A DNA stretch of 64,000 bases from Thauera terpenica 58Eu (GCF_000443165.1 NZ_ATJV01000043.1:37311-101310), one strand, 5' to 3'. Counted from the stretch's first letter, positions 19,721 to 30,412 are shown. The notes: generated by a model from the letters alone, not told the origin. Translations and numbers: made by a program.

Positions 19721-20173
19721 CTACCGCGGGCTTCGCCCGGCGTCGTCGTTGTGCGCTTTCTCTGCGGCTGCGGGATCAGGCCCGTCATCCATCACCGCCT
19801 TCATCTCGGCCGCGGCGTCATGCGGCGCCTCGAAAGTGCCCCAGCCGTGGCCGTCGGGCCGCGGCAGCTCGCGCACCGGGTCGACGTGACGGTGAATGTG
19901 CGCCTTGGCGAGGAAGTGGGCGGTGATCGGCGCAGTCAGAAACAGGAACATCGAGATCAGCAACTCGTGCAAGGACAGGTGGCTCTTGAACGCCGCAAAA
20001 TAAAGCATGGACGCCAGCAAGGCGCCACCGACACCGAGTGTGGTGGCCTTGGTCGGGGCGTGCAGGCGGCTCATGAGCTCGGGCAACTTGACCATGCCCC
20101 ACGAGCCGATCAGCGTGAAAACGCCGCCGATGATGATCAGCACGGCAACCAGGATCTCGAACACGAGGTTCAT
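19721..20173 (-). CDS. mrpG: Na+/H+ antiporter subunit G
   Basis: A 150-residue last subunit of the Mrp/Pha antiporter. Three membrane helices at the N-terminus (for example LVAVLIIIGGVFTLIGSWG) and the segment LPELMSRLHAPTKATTLGVGG are typical of MrpG/PhaG. The hydrophilic C-terminal 55 residues are longer than in many homologues. I start at the ATG at 20173, ten bases after mrpF, instead of an earlier start that would overlap mrpF. Confidence 0.93.
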   Translation of the reverse strand: MNLVFEILVAVLIIIGGVFTLIGSWGMVKLPELMSRLHAPTKATTLGVGGALLASMLYFAAFKSHLSLHELLISMFLFLTAPITAHFLAKAHIHRHVDPVRELPRPDGHGWGTFEAPHDAAAEMKAVMDDGPDPAAAEKAHNDDAGRSPR

Positions 20174-20183
20174 GAGCACAGCC

Positions 20184-20453
20184 TCACTCGATGATGTCGC
20201 CACGCAGCACGAAGCGACAGAAGGCGACGGTAGACACGAAACCGAACATGGCGAGGATGAGCGCCGCCTCGAAATACACCGGCGTGCCCTCGTGTATGCC
20301 GTAAAAGATGATCAGTGCGATCATGTTGATGACCATGGTGTCGACCGCCAGCACACGATCAATGACACTCGGCCCGTGCACCAGGCGCCACAGGTTGAGC
20401 AGCAGTGCAAGCGAGGTCGCGCCGAGCGCAAAACTGAGTGCATGGTCGATCAT
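20184..20453 (-). CDS. mrpF: Na+/H+ antiporter subunit F
   Basis: An 89-residue protein with three membrane helices. The segment GPSVIDRVLAVDTMVINMIA is diagnostic of MrpF/PhaF. It overlaps mrpE by four bases. It is part of the seven-component Mrp complex in the inner membrane that exchanges Na+ or K+ for protons. Confidence 0.94.
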   Translation of the reverse strand: MIDHALSFALGATSLALLLNLWRLVHGPSVIDRVLAVDTMVINMIALIIFYGIHEGTPVYFEAALILAMFGFVSTVAFCRFVLRGDIIE

Positions 20454-20974
20454 TCGAAGATCTCCTTCAGCCTGGCCTCATAGCGCGTCTTGATCTCGCG
20501 CACGATCTGCTCCGTATCCGGCGCATCGAGGCAATGCACCAGCAGGTATCTGCCATCGGCCGACAGATCGCAGCTCACCGTGCCCGGGGTCATCGTCACC
20601 GTGCCTGCCAGCACGGTGATCGCCTCCGGGCTGGAGAGCTCGAGCGGCACGCTCACCCAGCGCGTGCGCAGCTCGCTCGCACGGCGGAACAGGATCAGAC
20701 GCGCAACGTCGATGTTGGCGAGCACGATATCGCCGATCACCATCACGCTGTAACGCAGCACCGCGACCCAGCTCTTCACCCGCAGCCGCTTCGGCCACAG
20801 CCCACTGGTCCACAAGGGAATGCCCAGGCCCAGCACCAGCCCAAGCAGCAGGTTGCCAAGATCCAAGCTGTTCTGCAGCAACAGCCACACCAGCACCAGT
20901 GAAGCGCTCAACAAGGGATGAGGCAGCCAGCCCCTCTTGTCGGCGGCGGACGCAGTTGCCCTATCGCTCATCAC
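20450..20974 (-). CDS. mrpE: Na+/H+ antiporter subunit E
   Basis: A 174-residue subunit with an N-terminal membrane region (SASLVLVWLLLQNSLDLGN) and a cytosolic C-terminus. The segment VTMTPGTVSCDLSADGRYLL is the MrpE signature. It overlaps mrpD and mrpF by four bases each, so translation is coupled throughout the operon. Confidence 0.94.
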   Translation of the reverse strand: MMSDRATASAADKRGWLPHPLLSASLVLVWLLLQNSLDLGNLLLGLVLGLGIPLWTSGLWPKRLRVKSWVAVLRYSVMVIGDIVLANIDVARLILFRRASELRTRWVSVPLELSSPEAITVLAGTVTMTPGTVSCDLSADGRYLLVHCLDAPDTEQIVREIKTRYEARLKEIFE

Positions 20975-22494
20975 TCGTTCCCCCCTGCGGCACCCAGCAC
21001 CGCATCGATGTAGTGTGAGGGCTGGTAGAGCTGGGCAGCGGCTTCATCCAGCCACAGGGTGATTGGCCCCGCAAACACGGTCAGCAGCACCAGACTCGCG
21101 AGCAGCACGCCAATCGCCACCAGCGGCAGCGGCGCCCCGGGTGCACACAGCGGGCGAAAGTCCGCGCTCACGGTTTCTTTCCAGAATACGGTGCTGCCCG
21201 CACGTGCGAAGCCGACCAGGGCCAGCAGCGAGGTTGACAGCACGAGAGCCCAGATCCACAGCATGCTCGCTGAATCGCGTGCGGCATCGAGCACCAGCAG
21301 CTTGCCGATGAAGCCCGACAGCGGTGGCAGACCACACAGCGCAATCGCATTGACGAAGAACAGCGCCGCCAACAGGCTGCGAGACTCGAATTGCCGCCCC
21401 ACGATCAGCGCCTCGCCGGCGCTCTTGCGCCGCAGACCGACCTGCTCGGCGATCAGGAACAGCGCCGCCACTGCCAGGGTTGAATGCAGCATGTAGTAGA
21501 GCGCGGCCGACGTCGCCTGTGCAGAAAACAGGCCCACCGCGATCAGCAGCGTACCCATGGAGCCGATCACGGCGAAGCTTGCGAGTTGGCTCAGGCTGCG
21601 CGCGGCCAGCACGCCAATCATGCCCAGAGCCAGGGTCAACATGGCGGCTGGCAACAGCCACTGCGCCGCGAGCAAGGCCGACGCGCCCGCCTCCGGACCG
21701 AAGGCGAGGACGTACAGGCGCAGGATGGAGTAGGCCCCGACCTTGGTCATGATCGCGAACAATGCCGCCACCACGGCGCTGGTACTGCCATACGTTCCCG
21801 GCAGCCAGAAATGCACGGGCACCAGGGCGGCCTTGACGCCAAACACCAGTAGCAGCAAGAGCGCACCGGCATGGAGCAGGGCGCGATCACCAGCCGCGAC
21901 CTCGGGCACCTTCACCGCGAGATCGGCCATGTTGAGCGTGCCGGTGACGCTGTAGATCAGGCCCACCGCAATCAGGAACAGGGTGGAGCCGACGAGGTTC
22001 ACCACCACGTACTGCACCCCTGCCCTCACCCGCTGTGCGCCTCCCCCATGCACCATGAGGCCGTAAGAGGCGATCAGCAGCACTTCGAAGAACACGAACA
22101 GATTGAAGAAGTCGCCGGTGAGGAAGGCCCCATTGATCCCCATCACCTGGAACTGCCACAGGGCATGGAAATGACGCCCGCGGCCGTCGCTATCGCCGAC
22201 CGCATAGAGCAGCACCACCAGCGACAGCAGCGCAGCCAGCATCAGCATCAGCGCCGACAGGCGATCGAGCACGAGCACGATGCCAAATGGCGCGGGCCAG
22301 TCGCCCAGCGCATAGACCTGCGCCACGCTGCTGTCGCTGGCCGACAACAGCAGGCCCAGCGCCAGCCCCAGCGCCAGCACCGCCGTCCCCAGCGACAGCG
22401 CGCGCGCCAGCCCCAGGTCGTAACGTGCAGCCAGCACGAGCACGGGCGCGACGATCGCCGGCAACAGGATGGGGAGGATGATCCAGTGGTTCAT
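20971..22494 (-). CDS. mrpD: Na+/H+ antiporter subunit D
   Basis: A 507-residue, about 14-helix proton-translocating subunit, homologous to NuoM/NuoN of complex I. The segment VPVHFWLPGTYGSTSAVVAA holds the conserved motif before the key Lys helix, and GLPPLSGFIGK is also typical. It overlaps mrpC by four bases. With the MrpA subunit it forms the two proton paths of the complex. Confidence 0.95.
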   Translation of the reverse strand: MNHWIILPILLPAIVAPVLVLAARYDLGLARALSLGTAVLALGLALGLLLSASDSSVAQVYALGDWPAPFGIVLVLDRLSALMLMLAALLSLVVLLYAVGDSDGRGRHFHALWQFQVMGINGAFLTGDFFNLFVFFEVLLIASYGLMVHGGGAQRVRAGVQYVVVNLVGSTLFLIAVGLIYSVTGTLNMADLAVKVPEVAAGDRALLHAGALLLLLVFGVKAALVPVHFWLPGTYGSTSAVVAALFAIMTKVGAYSILRLYVLAFGPEAGASALLAAQWLLPAAMLTLALGMIGVLAARSLSQLASFAVIGSMGTLLIAVGLFSAQATSAALYYMLHSTLAVAALFLIAEQVGLRRKSAGEALIVGRQFESRSLLAALFFVNAIALCGLPPLSGFIGKLLVLDAARDSASMLWIWALVLSTSLLALVGFARAGSTVFWKETVSADFRPLCAPGAPLPLVAIGVLLASLVLLTVFAGPITLWLDEAAAQLYQPSHYIDAVLGAAGGNE

Positions 22495-22886
22495 TGGCTT
22501 GCCTCGCGCGCTGAGGACGCAGCGGTTCGCGGTGCTGAGCCGCCCAGCTCGTCCTCAGTGGGCTGTACCAGGACGTCCACGCCATCGTCGCCGCTCTCGA
22601 TGAAGCTGCGCAGGGACATCACCACCAACACCGCCGTCATGCCAAAGGAAATGACGATCGCAGTCAGCACCAGCGCCTGCGGCAAGGGGTCGGTGTAGCC
22701 GCGCGCGAGCGCATCCACCACCGGCGGCCGGTTCACCGCAAGACGCCCCATGGCAAACAGGAACACGTTGGTGGCGTAGGACAGCAACGCAAGACCCAGC
22801 ACCACGGGAAAGGTGCGCGCGCGCAAGAGCAGATAGACGCCAGTGGCGGTCATCACGCCGATCGCACTGGCAAGCAGGAATTCCAT
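22491..22886 (-). CDS. mrpC: Na+/H+ antiporter subunit C
   Basis: A 131-residue, three-helix NuoK-like subunit with DPLPQALVLTAIVISFGMTA, the MrpC/NuoK signature. I start at the ATG at 22886 (MEFLLASAIG), one base after the mrpA stop. An upstream start would overlap mrpA. The hydrophilic C-terminus of about 30 residues is somewhat long. Confidence 0.94.
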   Translation of the reverse strand: MEFLLASAIGVMTATGVYLLLRARTFPVVLGLALLSYATNVFLFAMGRLAVNRPPVVDALARGYTDPLPQALVLTAIVISFGMTAVLVVMSLRSFIESGDDGVDVLVQPTEDELGGSAPRTAASSAREASQ

Positions 22887-22887
22887 G

Positions 22888-25737
22888 TCAGCCTTGTCCG
22901 GAGTGGGATTGCAGCGAGGGATCGATATCCATGGGCTCGGCATTCACGGGCAGATATTCGGCACGCCGCGCGATGCGCGAGAGATTGGCAAGCGCCAGCA
23001 TCGTCGCCCCCACGACCACCAGAAACACCCCGGTGTCGAAGAACATCGCCGACGCAACATGCACCTCACCCAGCAGCGGCAGCGACAGATGCCACACCGT
23101 GCTGGTGAGGAAGGGATAGCCGGCAACCCAGGCCCCCAGGCCGGTCAGCGCGGCCACCAATACCCCGCTGCCGATGAGGCCGTGGTAGTCGATTTTCATG
23201 CGCTGCGCTGCCCAGCTGAAACCGCTCGCCATGTACTGCACGATGAGCGCAATCGCCACCAGCAGTCCGGCGATGAAGCCGCCGCCCGGCACGTTGTGGC
23301 CGCGCAGGAAAATGAACACGCCCACCACCAACGCCAGCGGCAGCCCCACGCGCGTGGCCACCACCAGCATCATCGGATGGCGATCCGCGGAGCGTGCCTG
23401 ATCCGGCACCCACGCCACCAGCTTGCGCTGCACCGCGCCGCGCATCACGCCATCGAGCAGCGCATAGATGGTGAGTGCAGCGATGCCGAGCACGATGATC
23501 TCGCCAAAAGTATCGAAGCCGCGGAAGTCGACGAGGATGACGTTGACCACGTTGGTGCCACCGCCGCCAGGCACGGACTGCTCGAGGTAGTAGCCCGACA
23601 GGGTCTCGAAGTCTCGCGTGAGCACCGCCCACGCCAAGCCTCCGATCCCGAGCCCGGACGCCACTGCCAGCGAGCCATCACGCAGGCGCCTCGCCCCACT
23701 GCTCTCGCGCGGCGTGTCCTTGGGCAGAAAGTTCAGCGCCAGCAACATCAGCACGACCGTGACCACCTCGACCGAGATCTGTGTCAAAGCCAGGTCCGGC
23801 GCCGACAGATAAACGAAAGCCACCGACACCACAAGGCCGACAATACCCACCGCAATCAGGCCGACGATACGCTCGTGGTGATGCAGAAGCACCGTCAGGC
23901 AGCCCCCCACGAGCATCAGCCACACCATCACCGTTGCCAGATTCGCCTCGAGCAAGGGGCGCTGCCCGGCCTCGTGGCTGCCGCCGATAAAGGCCGAAAT
24001 CCCCAGCAGCAGTGCGGTGGCGATCATGAACGCCAGATAACGCGGCAGCGCACCGTTATGCAGACCTTGGGTGATCGCTTGCGCCAGTTCGACGGCAAAG
24101 GAGATCGTGGAGCGAAACATCAGGCGCGCTTCAGGATGTGGTCCGGCAGCCCATATCGCCCGCACGCGCGGGTAGGCCTTCAGCATGAAGAAGCCGCAAA
24201 CGACGGCAATCGCACTCAGCCCGAGCGCCGGGGTGAAGCCATGCCAGAGCGCGAGGTGGTAATCCATCACCTCGCCCCCGGTCACCACCCGCGACACACT
24301 CGCCACCAGCGGGCCGGCGACGGGATCGGGGAAAAGGCCGATCAGCACCACGAGCACCACCAACAGCGCCGGCGGCAGCCACATGCCGAGCGGCGGGTCG
24401 TGCGGCGTGTGCGGCAGCTCGCTGCGCGTCCTGCCGAAAAACACATGTCCGACGTAACGCAGCGCATAGGCAACCGAGAAGCACGCGGCCAGGGTCGCCA
24501 TCGCCGCCACCACCCAGTCCGAGCCCAGCCATGCGGTCGACACGGCCTCGTGCAGCATCATTTCCTTGGACAGAAAACCGTTCAGGGGCGGCAGGCCCGC
24601 CATCGATGCCGCCGCCACCATGGCCAGGGTGGCGGTGATCGGCATCACCTGCAGCAAGCCGCCCAGGTGCGGAATGTGGCGGGTGCCGGTCTCGTGATCG
24701 ACGATGCCGGCATTCATGAACAAGGCCGCCTTGAAGATGGCGTGATTGAGGATGTGGAACACCGCTGCAACCGCCGCCAGCGGCGTGCCGAACCCGAGCA
24801 ACATGGTCACCAGCCCGAGATGGCTGACGGTGGAAAAAGCCAGCAAGCCCTTCAGGTCATCCTTGAACAGGGCAATCACGGCGCCAAGCAGCATGGTCAC
24901 CAGGCCGGTGGTGGCGACGATGTAGAACCACTCCGGCGTGCCCGCCAGCACGGGCCACATGCGCGCCATCAGGAAGAGGCCTGCCTTCACCATGGTCGCC
25001 GAGTGCAGGTAGGCCGAAACCGGCGTCGGCGCTGCCATGGCCTGTGGCAGCCAGAAGTGGAAGGGGAACTGCGCGCTCTTGGTGAAGCAGCCGATCAGGA
25101 TCAGCACCAGCGCGGGCAGGTAGAGGGGCGAGGCCTGGATCGCCTCGCGCGCCAGCAGGATCTCGGACAGATCGTAGGAACCTGCAATCTCGCCCAGGAT
25201 CAGCATGCCGGCGATCATTGCCAGGCCGCCGGCACCGGTCACGGTCAGCGCCATGCGCGCGCCCTGCCGGCCTTCGGGCAGGTGCTTCCAGTAACCGATG
25301 AGCAAAAAGGACGACAGGCTGGTGAGCTCCCAGAACACGAGCAACAACAGGATGTTGTCCGACAGCACGATGCCCAGCATTGCGCCCTGGAAAAGCAGCA
25401 GATAGGCGTAAAAGCTGCCCATCGGATCGTCTTTTGCCAGATAGAAGCGCGCGTAGACGATGATCAGCAAACCAATGCCCAGGATCAGCCCGGCGAAGAA
25501 GAAGCCCAGGCCGTCGAGCATGAAATTGGCATTGAGACCGAGCCCCGGCAACCATTCCCAGCTCGCGTGCACCACTTCGCCATTCAACACCGCCGAGCTG
25601 TGCGACAAGAGCAGCGCAAGTGCGATCAGACTGAAGCTGAATGTCGTCGTCGCGCAGGCCGTGCGCCCGGCGCGAATCATCAACGCCGGCAATAGCGCGC
25701 CGAGAAAAGGCAGCAGCACGATCAGCAGAAGACTCAT
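22888..25737 (-). CDS. mrpA: Fused Na+/H+ antiporter subunit A/B
   Basis: A 949-residue NuoL-like subunit with the MrpB domain fused to its C-terminus, as in group 2 (Pha-type) systems. The NuoL-like part spans roughly residues 1-650 (FHFWLPQAMAAPTPVSAYLHS and GLPPLNGFLSKEMML). A middle DUF4040-like segment follows, and the last ~150 residues match MrpB (VGVFIFLRGHNVPGGGF). It is the first gene of the mrpA-C-D-E-F-G operon, divergent from an iclR gene. The complex supports pH and sodium tolerance. Confidence 0.95.
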   Translation of the reverse strand: MSLLLIVLLPFLGALLPALMIRAGRTACATTTFSFSLIALALLLSHSSAVLNGEVVHASWEWLPGLGLNANFMLDGLGFFFAGLILGIGLLIIVYARFYLAKDDPMGSFYAYLLLFQGAMLGIVLSDNILLLLVFWELTSLSSFLLIGYWKHLPEGRQGARMALTVTGAGGLAMIAGMLILGEIAGSYDLSEILLAREAIQASPLYLPALVLILIGCFTKSAQFPFHFWLPQAMAAPTPVSAYLHSATMVKAGLFLMARMWPVLAGTPEWFYIVATTGLVTMLLGAVIALFKDDLKGLLAFSTVSHLGLVTMLLGFGTPLAAVAAVFHILNHAIFKAALFMNAGIVDHETGTRHIPHLGGLLQVMPITATLAMVAAASMAGLPPLNGFLSKEMMLHEAVSTAWLGSDWVVAAMATLAACFSVAYALRYVGHVFFGRTRSELPHTPHDPPLGMWLPPALLVVLVVLIGLFPDPVAGPLVASVSRVVTGGEVMDYHLALWHGFTPALGLSAIAVVCGFFMLKAYPRVRAIWAAGPHPEARLMFRSTISFAVELAQAITQGLHNGALPRYLAFMIATALLLGISAFIGGSHEAGQRPLLEANLATVMVWLMLVGGCLTVLLHHHERIVGLIAVGIVGLVVSVAFVYLSAPDLALTQISVEVVTVVLMLLALNFLPKDTPRESSGARRLRDGSLAVASGLGIGGLAWAVLTRDFETLSGYYLEQSVPGGGGTNVVNVILVDFRGFDTFGEIIVLGIAALTIYALLDGVMRGAVQRKLVAWVPDQARSADRHPMMLVVATRVGLPLALVVGVFIFLRGHNVPGGGFIAGLLVAIALIVQYMASGFSWAAQRMKIDYHGLIGSGVLVAALTGLGAWVAGYPFLTSTVWHLSLPLLGEVHVASAMFFDTGVFLVVVGATMLALANLSRIARRAEYLPVNAEPMDIDPSLQSHSGQG

Positions 25738-25971
25738 TGAAAATTCCAGGCCTTGCTCATTGGGTCTTGCGCGGGAGTCTTGTGCGCACAGCGCGCGGCG
25801 ACAAGCTCAGACGCATACATTACGCCAGCCAGCAAGCGCTGGGTCTGTTGCGGCCAAAGTATATCCGGGCTGGCACATTGCCGCAAAACGGCACCTCGTT
25901 TCATTAGGCGAAATCAGACCGTCCGCGTAAGATTCAAGCTTCGGCATTTCCTGCTCACTTCAAATCTCATC

Positions 25972-26769
25972 GTGCCCGCCAAGAAGATCGATCCTGCTCC
26001 CGTCGCCGAAGGCAAGAACCCCATTCAGGTCATCGATCGCATGATGAAGCTGCTGGATGTGCTCGCGCAACATCCCGATCCGGTGACCTTGAAGCAGCTC
26101 GCACTGGAGACCGGGCTTCACCCGTCGACCGCGCACCGCATCCTCGGCGCCATGACCCAAAGCGGTTTCGTTGATCGCACCGACGCGGGCATCTACCGGC
26201 TCGGGATCCGCCTGCTGGAGTTGGGTAGCCTGGTGAAGTCGCGCATCTCCTTGCGTGACACCGCGATGCCGATGATGCTCAAGCTGCACGCGGCCACCGG
26301 CGAGAGCGTCAACCTGGGCATCCGCGCCAACGACGAGATCGTCTATGTGGACCGCACCTCGAGCGGACGCTCCTCGGTGCGCGTGGTGCACATTGTCGGC
26401 GCACGCGCGCCGCTGCACACGACCGCCACCGGCAAGCTGTTCCTGGTCGAAGACGGCCTTGAGCGCATTCGCGAATATGCTCGCCGCACCGGCTTGCCGG
26501 CGTCCACGCCCGCATCCATCGTCAGCCTGCCAGCACTGGAAAAGGAACTCGATCGCGTGCGCCGTCATGGCGTGAGCTTCGATCTGGACGAGGTCGAGGC
26601 GGGCGTTCGCTGCATCGCCGCCGGCATCCGTGACGACCATGGCAAGCTGATCGCGGGGATTTCGCTGTCCACGCCGTCGGAACGCTTCAATCCCGACTGG
26701 GCGCCCCTGGTGCGCGAGACCGCAAACGAGATCTCGCGCGCCCTCGGCTACCTGCCCGAGCACGCCTGA
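25972..26769 (+). CDS. IclR-family transcriptional regulator
   Basis: A 265-residue regulator. The winged HTH (VIDRMMKLLDVLAQHPDPVT to GIYRLG) is followed by an IclR ligand-binding domain with GESVNLGIRANDEIVYVDR and the typical C-terminal GISLSTPSER. I start at the GTG at 25972, because the frame upstream does not look like IclR; its ribosome binding site is weak. It is divergent from mrpA with a gap of 234 bases, so it may control the antiporter, but IclR proteins usually respond to organic acids or aromatics and the ligand is unknown. It converges on pbpG with an eight-base gap. Confidence 0.88.
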   Translation: MPAKKIDPAPVAEGKNPIQVIDRMMKLLDVLAQHPDPVTLKQLALETGLHPSTAHRILGAMTQSGFVDRTDAGIYRLGIRLLELGSLVKSRISLRDTAMPMMLKLHAATGESVNLGIRANDEIVYVDRTSSGRSSVRVVHIVGARAPLHTTATGKLFLVEDGLERIREYARRTGLPASTPASIVSLPALEKELDRVRRHGVSFDLDEVEAGVRCIAAGIRDDHGKLIAGISLSTPSERFNPDWAPLVRETANEISRALGYLPEHA

Positions 26770-26776
26770 GGAGGGC

Positions 26777-27889
26777 TCAGCCTTCGCGCCGGACGGGGGC
26801 TGCAGCGACACGCTGGGTCGCTGATTGCTCGATCCACTTGCGCACCCGCTTCGCGTCTGCGGTACGTGTGTAACGCCCGTTTGAATCCATCAGCACCATC
26901 ACCACCGGCTGTTGATGCAACCAGGTCTGCATCACCAGGCAGCGCCCTGCCTCCGAGATGTAACCGGTCTTGGATACGCTGATCGACCACTCCGGGCTTT
27001 TCACCAGCCCATTGGTATTGCCGAAGCGCGTCAGCCGCCCGCGCACATCCACATGGCGCTCGGGCGCGGTCGAGAACTCGCGAATCAAGGGATAGGCCGC
27101 AGCAGCCGACACCATCTTCGCCAGGTCGCGCGGACTGGAGACGTTGGCCGGATTGAGGCCGGTGCTGTCGTGAAAGCGGGTGTTCCACAACCCCAGCAAG
27201 CGCGCCTTGACGTTCATCGCCTCGATGAAGGCCTGCTCACCGCCCGGGTAATAACGCGCCAGCGCAGACGCCGCACGGTTTTCGGAAGACATCAGCGCAA
27301 GGTTGAGCATCTCCTCGCGCGACAAGGTGGTGCCGATCGAAAGACGCGAGCCCGTGCCCTTGAGCGTGTCGATGTCATCTCGCGAAATCGTCATCAGCTC
27401 GGACAGGCTCTGTCCGGCATCGAGCGCCACCATCGCCGTCATCAGCTTGGTGATGGATGCGATCGGCACCACCGCGCTTGCATTGCGCTCAAGGAGCACT
27501 TCGCCATTGGTCGAGTTGATGACATAGAACGCGCTCGAACCCAGCTCGGGCATGCCGCCCGCGTCCAGGGTCAGGGCGACGTCTTCCGCCGCCGCCGCCG
27601 GCGCCACGAGGGCCGCACTGGCACCCGCCGCCGCCGGCGCCAGGCGCACCGAGAGGCGACGTGCCTTGCTCGTGGCCGATCCCGCCCTGGCTTTGCGCAC
27701 CGTCTTGCGCGTCGACGACTTCAGCGCCGCCTTCTTCTTTTGCGCAACTGTTTTCGCAATCGGTTTTTTGGCTGCGGGCTTGGCACTCGCTCCTGCAGCC
27801 GGGCTGGCAGCGGCCTCGGCGAGGTTGGCGAGCGGCTGTAACATCGACAAGCCGAACAAGGCGGCAACAAGCAGGGAACGTGGCGTCAT
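26777..27889 (-). CDS. pbpG: D-alanyl-D-alanine endopeptidase (PBP7-like)
   Basis: A 370-residue periplasmic enzyme of the S11 family that cleaves peptidoglycan cross-links. The active site is complete: SITK at 145-148, SEN at 202-204 and KTG at 307-309. A signal peptide ends near residue 27, followed by an Ala/Lys-rich stretch of about 75 residues before the catalytic domain, which is longer than in E. coli PBP7. It converges with the iclR gene. The fold and class are certain. PBP7 versus PBP6-type naming rests on the lack of a C-terminal amphipathic helix. Confidence 0.92.
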   Translation of the reverse strand: MTPRSLLVAALFGLSMLQPLANLAEAAASPAAGASAKPAAKKPIAKTVAQKKKAALKSSTRKTVRKARAGSATSKARRLSVRLAPAAAGASAALVAPAAAAEDVALTLDAGGMPELGSSAFYVINSTNGEVLLERNASAVVPIASITKLMTAMVALDAGQSLSELMTISRDDIDTLKGTGSRLSIGTTLSREEMLNLALMSSENRAASALARYYPGGEQAFIEAMNVKARLLGLWNTRFHDSTGLNPANVSSPRDLAKMVSAAAAYPLIREFSTAPERHVDVRGRLTRFGNTNGLVKSPEWSISVSKTGYISEAGRCLVMQTWLHQQPVVMVLMDSNGRYTRTADAKRVRKWIEQSATQRVAAAPVRREG

Positions 27890-28084
27890 GGCGGAGGAGG
27901 CAACCCAGAAGTCCTAGCCTGAACTTACAAGAAAAATAAGCACATAGCGCGGATGTTTGAAGCGGATTCACACGGTCTGAGTAAATTGTTACATGAATGC
28001 CGGCGGGCGGCATCGTCTGAAACAAAAAAATCCACTGCGGTGGTGCCGTGAGGAAACAGGTGCGCCGTCATCGTCATCATTCAT

Positions 28085-28115
28085 CACACCCACCCTCGCT
28101 GAGGGGGCGGGTGTG
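28085..28115. terminator. Hairpin downstream of maeB
   Basis: CACACCCACCCTC pairs imperfectly with GAGGGGGCGGGTGTG (about ten pairs, one mismatch and a small bulge) around a 3-base loop. It lies 25 bases past the maeB stop. No T-run follows on the maeB strand, so a terminator is likely but not certain. Confidence 0.4.
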
Positions 28116-28138
28116 AGACACGCTGCCGCTGCCGACGA

Positions 28139-30412
28139 TCAGCCTCTCTGACCAGCCTCGACGACCGTCAGCGCGGTCATGTTGATGATGCGCCGCACCG
28201 TGGCTGACGGCGTCAGGATGTGCACCGGCTTGGCCGCACCGAGCAGGATGGGGCCCACCGTCATGCCCTCGCCCGCCGCATTCTTGAGCAGGTTGAAGGC
28301 AATGTTGGCCGCATCCAGGGTCGGGAAAATGAGCAGATTCGCATCTTCGCGCATCCTGGCATTGGGGAAGATCTGCAACCGATGGCGGGCATCGAGTGCA
28401 GAGTCACCGTGCATTTCACCCTCCACCTCCAGTTCGGGGTGATGTTCGTGCAGCAAACGCAGGGCCATGCGCATCTTCTCTGCGGTGGGCGAATCGGCCG
28501 ACCCGAAAGACGAGTGCGAGAGCAAGGCAACACGCGGCGTGACGCCGAAACGCTTCATCTCCTCCGCCGCGAGCAGGGTCATCTCGACGATCTGCGCTGC
28601 GCTGGGATCGTAGTTGACGTAGGTATCGGCGAGGAACAGGGTGCGCCCGGGCAGGCTCAGCACATTCACCGTATACAGGTTGTCCACCCCCGGACGCCGA
28701 CCGAGCACGACCTCGACGAACTCGCGATGCAGGCGGTGCATGCCGTAGGTGCCGCAGATCAGGCCATCGCCATAACCGAACTTGAGCAGCAAGGTGCCGA
28801 TCAAGGTGGTGCGTCGACGCACTTCCTTTTTCGCATACTCGACCGAAACACCTTGGCGCTCCATCAGTCCGTGGTAGTGCTGCCACAACTGGTTGAAGCG
28901 CGGATCGGAGTCGGGATTGACCAACTCGTAGTCACGCTCGGCGACGATGCGCAAACCGAAACGCTCGATGTTCGCCTTCACGATGTCGGGGCGGCCAATC
29001 AGGATCGGACGCGCCAACCCCTCATCCACCACCGTCTGCACCGCACGCAACACCTTCTCGGATTCGCCCTCGGAGAAGATGATGCGCTTCGGCTCCATGT
29101 GCGCTGCGGCGAACACCGGCTTCATGATCATGCCCGAATGCCACACGAAGTTGTTCAGCTGCGCGCGGTACGCATCCCAATCGGTGATCGGGCGCGTCGC
29201 CACCCCCGAGGCCATCGCTGCCACCGCCACCGCGGGCGCGATCTTGACGATCAGGCGTGGATCGAAGGGGCGCGGGATGATGTAGTCGGGGCCGAAGCCG
29301 CCTACCTTCTCACCATAGGCGGCGGCGACGATGTCGCTCTGTTCGACGCGTGCCAGCTCGGCGATCGCCTTCACCGCCGCCAGCTGCATCTCGTCGGAGA
29401 TGGTGGTCGCGCCCACATCCAGCGCACCGCGGAAGATGAAGGGGAAGCACAGCACGTTGTTGACCTGATTCGGATAGTCCGAACGCCCGGTGGCGATGAG
29501 CGCGTCATCGCGCACCGCCTTCACCGCCTCGGGCAGGATCTCCGGGGTCGGATTGGCGAGCGCGAGGATCATCGGCCTGGGCGCCATCCTGGCCACCATC
29601 TCGGGCTTCACCACGCCGCCCGCCGACAGACCGAGGAAGACGTCCGCCCCTTCCATGATCTCGCCCAGCTTGCGCGCCTCGGTCGCCTTCGCATAACGCG
29701 CCTTGATCGGGTCCATCAACACCGTGCGGCCTTCGTACACCACACCTTCGATATCACTCACCCAGATGTTCTCGACCGGCACCCCCAGCTTCTCGAGCAG
29801 GCGCAGGCAGGCGAGCGCCGCCGCACCGGCACCTGAAGTCACCACCTTGACCGTCTTCAGATCCTTGCCCTGCAAGTGCATGCCATTGAGGATGGCCGCG
29901 CCGACGACGATCGCGGTGCCGTGCTGATCATCATGAAAGACCGGAATCTTCATGCGCTCGCGCAGCTTGCTCTCGATGTAGAAACACTCGGGGGCCTTGA
30001 TATCTTCAAGGTTGATGCCGCCGAAGGTCGGCTCGAGCGCGGCGATCATGTCGATCAGCTTGTCGGGATCGTTCTCGTCGACCTCCAGATCGAACACATC
30101 GATGCCGGCGAACTTCTTGAACAGCACGCCCTTGCCTTCCATCACCGGCTTGGCCGCGAGCGGGCCGATGTTGCCCAGGCCCAGCACCGCCGTGCCATTG
30201 GTGATGACACCGATCAGGTTGGAGCGTGCGGTAAGTTCAGCCGCCTGCGCGGGGTCCTCGACGATGGCGTCGCACGCAGCGGCCACACCCGGTGAATAAG
30301 CCAGCGACAGGTCACGCTGGTTGGACAGCACCTTGGTCGGCGTGACCGAGATCTTGCCCGGGCGCGGATAGCGGTGATAGTCGAGGGCGGCGCTGCGGAT
30401 CAGTTCATCCAT
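28139..30412 (-). CDS. maeB: NADP-dependent malic enzyme
   Basis: A 757-residue enzyme that decarboxylates malate to pyruvate, making NADPH, in the cytoplasm. Residues 1 to about 430 are the malic enzyme part ([27 protein letters not shown], the NAD(P)-binding region [17 protein letters not shown]). The rest is a phosphotransacetylase-like domain that is regulatory in this family. I start at the ATG at 30412, with AGGAAAGAG upstream; the extended frame to 30529 is not family-like. Together with the adjacent divergent pckG it forms a C3/C4 node for gluconeogenic growth. Confidence 0.95.
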   Translation of the reverse strand: MDELIRSAALDYHRYPRPGKISVTPTKVLSNQRDLSLAYSPGVAAACDAIVEDPAQAAELTARSNLIGVITNGTAVLGLGNIGPLAAKPVMEGKGVLFKKFAGIDVFDLEVDENDPDKLIDMIAALEPTFGGINLEDIKAPECFYIESKLRERMKIPVFHDDQHGTAIVVGAAILNGMHLQGKDLKTVKVVTSGAGAAALACLRLLEKLGVPVENIWVSDIEGVVYEGRTVLMDPIKARYAKATEARKLGEIMEGADVFLGLSAGGVVKPEMVARMAPRPMILALANPTPEILPEAVKAVRDDALIATGRSDYPNQVNNVLCFPFIFRGALDVGATTISDEMQLAAVKAIAELARVEQSDIVAAAYGEKVGGFGPDYIIPRPFDPRLIVKIAPAVAVAAMASGVATRPITDWDAYRAQLNNFVWHSGMIMKPVFAAAHMEPKRIIFSEGESEKVLRAVQTVVDEGLARPILIGRPDIVKANIERFGLRIVAERDYELVNPDSDPRFNQLWQHYHGLMERQGVSVEYAKKEVRRRTTLIGTLLLKFGYGDGLICGTYGMHRLHREFVEVVLGRRPGVDNLYTVNVLSLPGRTLFLADTYVNYDPSAAQIVEMTLLAAEEMKRFGVTPRVALLSHSSFGSADSPTAEKMRMALRLLHEHHPELEVEGEMHGDSALDARHRLQIFPNARMREDANLLIFPTLDAANIAFNLLKNAAGEGMTVGPILLGAAKPVHILTPSATVRRIINMTALTVVEAGQRG

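Noticed and set aside
22843..25695. 950-codon open frame opposite mrpA
   Set aside because: It is exactly antisense to the well-supported mrpA/B gene, is very rich in His, Gln and Arg, and has no family motifs. Such frames arise from codon bias in high-GC DNA.
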